64,000 nt of DNA from positions 62,001-126,000 of the forward strand of contig JAFUAH010000022.1 in the NCBI GenBank assembly GCA_017464345.1, written 5' to 3'. This document shows positions 58,968-64,000 of this stretch, piece after piece. The number at the start of each line of letters is the position of its first letter. Positions within the stretch are counted from its first letter, which is position 1. The notes beneath the pieces are model-generated. The model was not told the origin of the DNA, searched no databases, and saw nothing but the letters and a program-made list of their open reading frames with translations. This DNA is from Bacteroidaceae bacterium (GTDB lineage Bacteria; Bacteroidota; Bacteroidia; Bacteroidales; Bacteroidaceae). The position numbers and the translations under genes are program-made.

Positions 58968-61258
58968 TGTTCATTTTGTTGTGTATACCCTGTCTGGCTT
59001 ATGGCCAGATGGGGTATTATCGTTCTGTTGAGGGACTGAAAAAGGCAGAACTGAAGAATGCGCTGCACGATTTGATACAACCTCATCAATTATTGTCGTA
59101 CGGTGGTAAGGGTGAGGGCTACACATGGGCAGGGTTCTATGCCTGCGACCGTCTGGAGGGCGAATATGTCCGTGATCGCTATAGTTTGGAGCAACGTCGT
59201 TTCAACCCCGATAAATCGGCGGTCTCGAACATGAACATCGAACACATCTGGGCCAACAGTTGGTGGGGGCATTTGGTGAACAATGCCTATTGTGACCTCT
59301 TCAATCTTTATCCGTCTGATGCTACGGCCAACGGACGTAAAAGCAATAACCCCATCGGTGTAGTAGATGGCGTGGTAGCGTATGACAATGGTGTGGTGAA
59401 AGTTGGTAAGTCAAGTAGTTATCGTCCAGATTCGCTTATTACTGTATGGGAACCGGCTGACGAATGGAAAGGTGATTTTGCACGCACCTATTTTTATATG
59501 GCTACGTGTTACCAGCATATGCAGGATTTGTGGACGACGGCGGAAGGTCAGCTCACGGTGGATGGTTCTCTATGGCCCACCATGCGCCCTTGGGTTTATC
59601 AGCTGATGCTCCAGTGGGCCAAGGCAGACCCTGTGGATGAGGTAGAGCAAGCGCGAAATGAGGCCATCTATCAGATACAGGGCAATCGCAATCCCTTTGT
59701 GGATTATCCCCAATTGTGTGACTATGTCTGGGGCGACAGTATGGAGTATCGCTTCTACCTTGAGCCCCAGTCTCAAGAACCCGAACTCTTTGTGCCGGCT
59801 CCAGGTGCTCGCATCGATTATGGTTTGCAAGCCCTAAGCCTTGGTTTCGAGACTACGTTGGCTTTGCGGGGACGAAACATGCCGGAAGGCGTGGACATTG
59901 CCATTACGGGCGATGCCTTCGCCATCGGAACTACACGGATTAGTGGTAACCAACTGACAGAGGGCTTTGAACTGCCTTTGTCAGTACACCCTTCCACTCC
60001 GGGGGCGTATCAGGCTATTCTCACCATCCGTAACAGCCAAATCTCGCAATCTGATACACTCGATATCTCTTTCGTAGACGGTATTCCTGCCTATCCAGCC
60101 ACGGACATTGTGTGCAGTGCCAGCAGTCGTCGTTTTACAGCCCATTGGATGGACTTCCAACCTGGAGTAACCTATACACTGGAGGTATATACCAAGGAAT
60201 CCAATGGAAGCCATAAACCCTATCAGACCTATACCACGATGGATCATCAGTATCAGGTGACGGGTATTCAGCCCAGTACCACCTACTATTATACGGTGTC
60301 CATTATTCAGAATGGGGAACTTGTGGCCTCCAGCAATGAGATAGAGGTTCGTATGCCTGAAGTCAGTCCTGTATTCTCCCTTTCTTCCTATTCCATTGCC
60401 TTTTCCACTATACCAGGCAAACCTAGCGATGCTGCTCAGGTGGCAGTGACGGCACTTTCTGTGCCCGAATACGTGACTAACGTTGTGCTGAGTGCCCCCT
60501 TCGAACTTAGTGAGGATGGTCAAGAGTGGGGGCAGGAACTGATACTTACGGGTTCGAATCCAATCTTTTTGGTTCGTATCGGGGCCGTGGATGTAGAGGG
60601 CGAATACGAAGGCGAAATGGTGGTGAGCACACGTGGCGTGGATGAGCGCATTGCCACACTGACGGCCTCTGTGGATGCTCAAAAGGCATTTTTCGAAGAC
60701 TTCGAAACTGGCAGCAAAGGAGGCTATGCCGATGCCTTGGTGACCTGCACAGCTTCTGCATGGCGGATGACAGATGTGTTGCTGGCAGGTGATGATAATC
60801 GTAATGGAAACAAGAGTGTAAGAATGCGTAATCAAGGTGTCTTGGAGATGCAGTCAGACAAGGCTTCTGGATGCGACTCGCTTTGGTTTTATGCTGGGCT
60901 CTACAACAAAGATACGGGTGTAAAGCTATCGGTTTACTATTCTGTCAGCGGTGGTGAACTATGGACACCCGTAGCGCAGGACATTCCCGTCGGTGCATGG
61001 CAGCGTTACGGCTATGCCCTTGATGTTCGGGAGGATATCCGTCTGCGTTTTGTCTGCAATGGTACCACAAACAGCAAACGCATCAACATCGACGATGTGC
61101 AGATGAGTGACTATCGTTCAGTTGATGCGGTTGAAATAATGAATAATGAAGAAAATGAAATGGTGAGACAGGATGCCTTCGACCTCACAGGTCGTCGCAT
61201 TACAGATTGCCATCGCGGCATACAGGTTCGCCGTGGTTGGAAAGGCTGGACTCGCTGA
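58955..61258 (+). CDS. Secreted endonuclease I with extra C-terminal modules
   Basis: 767 aa. Signal peptide ([17 protein letters not shown]), endonuclease I domain (~20-250) with the beta-beta-alpha metal site in [14 protein letters not shown] and [18 protein letters not shown], then a Fn3-like region (~375-465) and a concanavalin-like sheet module (~575-735) with a C-terminal end that could be a type IX sorting tail. Cuts extracellular DNA and RNA, likely for nutrition. Confidence 0.85.
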   Translation: MRRLMFILLCIPCLAYGQMGYYRSVEGLKKAELKNALHDLIQPHQLLSYGGKGEGYTWAGFYACDRLEGEYVRDRYSLEQRRFNPDKSAVSNMNIEHIWANSWWGHLVNNAYCDLFNLYPSDATANGRKSNNPIGVVDGVVAYDNGVVKVGKSSSYRPDSLITVWEPADEWKGDFARTYFYMATCYQHMQDLWTTAEGQLTVDGSLWPTMRPWVYQLMLQWAKADPVDEVEQARNEAIYQIQGNRNPFVDYPQLCDYVWGDSMEYRFYLEPQSQEPELFVPAPGARIDYGLQALSLGFETTLALRGRNMPEGVDIAITGDAFAIGTTRISGNQLTEGFELPLSVHPSTPGAYQAILTIRNSQISQSDTLDISFVDGIPAYPATDIVCSASSRRFTAHWMDFQPGVTYTLEVYTKESNGSHKPYQTYTTMDHQYQVTGIQPSTTYYYTVSIIQNGELVASSNEIEVRMPEVSPVFSLSSYSIAFSTIPGKPSDAAQVAVTALSVPEYVTNVVLSAPFELSEDGQEWGQELILTGSNPIFLVRIGAVDVEGEYEGEMVVSTRGVDERIATLTASVDAQKAFFEDFETGSKGGYADALVTCTASAWRMTDVLLAGDDNRNGNKSVRMRNQGVLEMQSDKASGCDSLWFYAGLYNKDTGVKLSVYYSVSGGELWTPVAQDIPVGAWQRYGYALDVREDIRLRFVCNGTTNSKRINIDDVQMSDYRSVDAVEIMNNEENEMVRQDAFDLTGRRITDCHRGIQVRRGWKGWTR

Positions 61259-61275
61259 CTTTCAAAATTCCATCT

Positions 61276-62046
61276 ATGCGCTATTTCATCCGTCTCAGTT
61301 ACGATGGCACCGCCTATCATGGTTGGCAAATTCAGCCTAATGGCATTAGTGTACAGGAGACTTTGCAACAGGCCCTCTCCACATTGTTGCGGCAACCCAC
61401 AGAAATTGTTGGTGCCGGGCGGACGGATGCCGGCGTACATGCTCGCATGATGGTGGCTCACTTTGATGGGATGGTTGAAGATACTGCCCAACTCGTCTAT
61501 AAACTGAACAAATTGTTGCCGCGCGACATCGCCGTGCAGCAAGTATGGCCCGTAGCCGACGAGATGCATGCCCGCTTCTCGGCCACCTCACGGACCTATC
61601 ATTATTTTGTTCATCTTCGCAAGTCGCCCTTTTTGCGACAGTATAGTTGGCAATTGTATGGCCAACTTGATTTCGACAAAATGAATGAAGCTGCACGGAC
61701 GTTGCTTGACTATGAGGATTTCACCAGTTTCAGCAAGGTGAATACGGATGCCAAGACTAATCTCTGCCATGTGACCCAGGCGGTTTGGGAGCCCATCCCA
61801 GATTCTGAGGAGGGAGACGTGGAGGTGTGGCGCTTCACCATTACCGCCAATCGCTTCTTGCGCAACATGGTGCGGGCCATTGTTGGCACGCTCGTGGAGG
61901 TTGGTCGCGGGCGGATGACGGTGGACGATTTCCGGCGGGTAATAGAACAACGCAACCGTTGTTCGGCGGGTGAGAGTGTGCCAGGGAATGCACTGTTCTT
62001 GGTGGATGTCTCATATGAGCAGTTTCCTAATCCTAAAATCTGTTGA
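61276..62046 (+). CDS. truA: tRNA pseudouridine38-40 synthase
   Basis: 256 aa from ATG 61276 (the upstream frame extension is inside the previous gene). [11 protein letters not shown] with the catalytic Asp, [21 protein letters not shown] and [21 protein letters not shown] are TruA signatures. Overlaps the EamA gene region by a few bases. Confidence 0.95.
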   Translation: MRYFIRLSYDGTAYHGWQIQPNGISVQETLQQALSTLLRQPTEIVGAGRTDAGVHARMMVAHFDGMVEDTAQLVYKLNKLLPRDIAVQQVWPVADEMHARFSATSRTYHYFVHLRKSPFLRQYSWQLYGQLDFDKMNEAARTLLDYEDFTSFSKVNTDAKTNLCHVTQAVWEPIPDSEEGDVEVWRFTITANRFLRNMVRAIVGTLVEVGRGRMTVDDFRRVIEQRNRCSAGESVPGNALFLVDVSYEQFPNPKIC

Positions 62047-62051
62047 GCACT

Positions 62052-62939
62052 ATGGCTTGGCTTCTTCTTGCGTTTCTCAGTGCCGCCCTGTTGGGATTTT
62101 ACGATGTTTTCAAGAAACATTCGTTGCGAGAGAATGCCGTCGTCCCAGTGCTTTTTCTCAATACCTTTTTCTGTAGCCTGATATTCCTGCCGGTAGCCAT
62201 GTCGCCCGAAGTTCCTTTTGGGGGATGGGCTGTGCAGAAATATATAGTACTCAAGAGTTTGATAGTACTCAGTTCTTGGCTTTGCGGTTATTATGGCATG
62301 AAATATTTGCCCCTGACACTCGTAGGCCCCATCAATGCCACACGCCCAGTGATGGTATTGTTGGGGGCTTTGTTGTTTTTTGGCGAACGCCTGAATCTTT
62401 ATCAGTGGGTAGGTGTGTTATTCGCCATTCTGAGCTTCTACCTGTTGAGTCGGAGCGGAAAGAAAGAGGGCATAGACTTCCGTCACAATCGTTGGATTCT
62501 GCTGACGGTGATGGCGGCTGTGTTCGGGGCAGTCAGTGGCCTCTATGATAAGTATTTGATGGCCAGTCCCGATTCGGGTGGAGTGGGGCTGAATCGTATG
62601 ACGGTGCAGAGTTATTACAATTTCTACCAGTGCGCCATCATGGGAGTGATGGTCCTGTGGCTCTGGTATCCTAAACGCAAGCAGATGTCCCCATTCCGTT
62701 GGGACTGGTGCATCCCCCTCATCAGCATATTTTTGAGTGCGGCCGACTTTGCCTATTTCCACTCCCTGAGCCTCGACGGGGCTCTGGTGAGTGTGGTGAG
62801 TATGGTGCGGCGTAGCAGTGTGATTGTTAGCTTCCTAGTGGGTGCCATGGTCTTCCGTGAGAAGAATCTCCGCAGTAAGGCCGTTGATCTTTTGTTGGTG
62901 CTCTTGGGTATGGTATTCCTTTATCTTGGTTCAAAATGA
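62052..62939 (+). CDS. EamA/DMT-family transporter
   Basis: 295 aa from ATG 62052. About ten membrane helices in two repeats (LAFLSAALLGFYDVFKKHSL; the second from ~150), typical of drug/metabolite transporters. Substrate unknown. Four-base overlap with the next gene. Confidence 0.85.
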   Translation: MAWLLLAFLSAALLGFYDVFKKHSLRENAVVPVLFLNTFFCSLIFLPVAMSPEVPFGGWAVQKYIVLKSLIVLSSWLCGYYGMKYLPLTLVGPINATRPVMVLLGALLFFGERLNLYQWVGVLFAILSFYLLSRSGKKEGIDFRHNRWILLTVMAAVFGAVSGLYDKYLMASPDSGGVGLNRMTVQSYYNFYQCAIMGVMVLWLWYPKRKQMSPFRWDWCIPLISIFLSAADFAYFHSLSLDGALVSVVSMVRRSSVIVSFLVGAMVFREKNLRSKAVDLLLVLLGMVFLYLGSK

Positions 62940-63565
62940 AAAAGATTTTATTCCTTCTGCTTTTGTGTCCTTTAAGGCTGTGTGCCGATAATCTGGGTAC
63001 ACTCTTCACGGTAATGCCCGATAGCCTGTTGCCAACGCTGACTGCCAACAATCGTCGGGATTTGGTGGACTTTCTCTCCAACGGGATGCAAGCCAAGGTC
63101 CGCAATCGGTTGGATGATTATGTGCAACTGGATACATTGACAGACACCTATCTGCACTTGACACTCTCTAAGGTAAGTACTGTGGAGATGAAAATGCTCT
63201 TCATGCAGGACAGTGTGCCATTTGTTGCCCTTATTCGCACGTTGGCTACTCCTGTCAAGGATAGTCAGGTGACATTTTTTGACTGCACCTGGCAGCCCAT
63301 ACGCAGCCTGTCGATACCGAAATTGCCCACCGAGGCATTCTTTGCGGAATATCCAGATAGCGTCAGCCGTGACATGGGCTTTGCACAGCGCTCGATAGAC
63401 GACCTACGTCTGATGGCCGTTTCCGTCTCGCCGGAGAATGCTATATTCACAGTGGAGGTGAGTACGAACGAACTGGCAGAAGAAGAGAAACGTGTAGCCC
63501 GGCGCTACGTGCGTTCGGTGCGACTGCGATGGACGGGGCGTGACTTTGTAAGGGAAAGGGATTAA
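62936..63565 (+). CDS. DUF3256 family protein
   Basis: 209 aa. Signal peptide (MKKILFLLLLCPLRLC), then LFTVMPDSLLPTLTANNRRDLVDFLSNGMQAKVRNRLDD matching DUF3256 of Bacteroidales. Role unknown, exported. Confidence 0.85.
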   Translation: MKKILFLLLLCPLRLCADNLGTLFTVMPDSLLPTLTANNRRDLVDFLSNGMQAKVRNRLDDYVQLDTLTDTYLHLTLSKVSTVEMKMLFMQDSVPFVALIRTLATPVKDSQVTFFDCTWQPIRSLSIPKLPTEAFFAEYPDSVSRDMGFAQRSIDDLRLMAVSVSPENAIFTVEVSTNELAEEEKRVARRYVRSVRLRWTGRDFVRERD

Positions 63566-63583
63566 CTAAACAACGAAGACAAT

Positions 63584-64000
63584 ATGTATGACAAAGAACA
63601 TGGGCTGTATGTAGCCCACAGTGAGAATGGCCCTCTGAGCATCGTGGGTAAGATGGCTAACCGTCACGGATTGGTGGCAGGCGCAACGGGTACGGGTAAG
63701 ACTGTCACCCTGCAAGTGATAGCCGAAAGTTTCTGTCAGGCAGGCGTCCCTTGCTTTATGGCAGATATGAAGGGCGACCTGTCGGGCATCAGCCAGGCAG
63801 GCAAACTGTCAGGCTTTATAGAGAAACGTCTGCCGGATTTCGGCTTGGAGAATCCTCAATTTCAGGCTTGCCCGGTGCGATTCTTCGATGTCTATGGCGA
63901 ACAGGGACATCCCATGCGAGCCACCATTTCGCAGATGGGGCCGCAACTGCTGAGCCGACTGCTGGGGCTCAACGAGACACAGGATGGCGTGCTGAATATT
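63584..64000 (+). CDS. HerA-like (DUF853) ATPase, partial
   Basis: At least 139 codons, cut by the window end. VAGATGTGKTVTL is the Walker A motif and MADMKGDLSGI lies in the usual DUF853 position, with PVRFFDVYGEQGHPMRATISQMGPQLLSRLLGLN. DNA translocating ATPase of the FtsK/HerA clan, function uncertain. Confidence 0.9.
   Translation, partial: MYDKEHGLYVAHSENGPLSIVGKMANRHGLVAGATGTGKTVTLQVIAESFCQAGVPCFMADMKGDLSGISQAGKLSGFIEKRLPDFGLENPQFQACPVRFFDVYGEQGHPMRATISQMGPQLLSRLLGLNETQDGVLNI

Overview
The window is the chromosome of a Bacteroidales bacterium, probably Prevotellaceae. It carries most of a tailed prophage (about 1-51,300), followed by ordinary chromosomal genes (51,400-64,000). The evidence for the order is the TAnnTTTG (-7) promoters, the absence of Shine-Dalgarno dependence, a TolQ/ExbB-ExbD-ExbD operon, a YidE-type transporter, an endonuclease I, a DUF3256 protein and a HerA-like ATPase in the arrangement seen in that order. 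All of this is read from sequence and family memory; no database was searched.

The prophage lies almost wholly on the minus strand. Read right to left, it has:
- a right attachment site in the 3' part of tRNA-Ser(GGA) (51,301-51,363);
- small early genes and an excisionase-like gene (49.5-51.0 kb);
- a plus-strand lysogeny block (47.5-49.3 kb) facing a minus-strand Cro-like/LuxR-like start (46.6-47.4 kb);
- a recombination and replication block (37.2-46.6 kb): Sak4-like ATPase, nuclease, SSB, NinB-like protein, helicase, a NinG-like nuclease holding an intein, and a DnaD-like initiator;
- three DNA methyltransferases and homing endonucleases (34.0-37.2 kb);
- many small accessory genes (25.4-34.0 kb);
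- an unusual cassette of DUF488, amidoligase-GNAT, ParB-like and saccharopine/alanine-dehydrogenase-like genes (20.9-25.3 kb);
- terminase (19.0-20.9 kb), accessory genes (15.3-18.8 kb), portal and head genes (11.2-15.2 kb), more accessory genes (9.2-11.2 kb), scaffold and capsid (6.4-9.0 kb), connectors (4.9-6.4 kb), and tail tube, chaperone and tape measure (running off the left edge).
Integrase, lysis, baseplate and fibre genes are not seen and presumably lie to the left.

The most striking system is regulatory. More than twenty phage genes start at the identical context AAGAGCAATG or a close variant, while head and tail genes do not. At 18,922-18,992 a predicted small RNA on the minus strand has two hairpins separated by a nine-base linker exactly complementary to that start context. 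It looks like a phage sRNA aimed at the start codons of its own accessory and replication regulon. Three further shared control layers are visible: five copies of a ~115-bp promoter repeat, four promoters with the same TTATTTG-N5-CAAATAA palindrome, and a pair of long inverted-repeat operators at the two early promoters.

Other notable content: an intein splitting a zinc-binding Cys motif of the NinG-like nuclease; G/C homopolymers of 7-8 bases only in DNA-modification-type genes, one of which is switched out of frame; C-terminal sliding-clamp motifs on several DNA enzymes; a stand-alone MutS domain I; a probable -1 frameshift in the tail chaperone; and odd tRNA genes.

The chromosomal part reads rightward: ExbB/ExbD transport complex, Lrp/AsnC regulator, folA-thyA, an RsmF-like rRNA methyltransferase, a YidE transporter, a secreted endonuclease I, truA, an EamA transporter, a DUF3256 protein and the start of a HerA-like ATPase.
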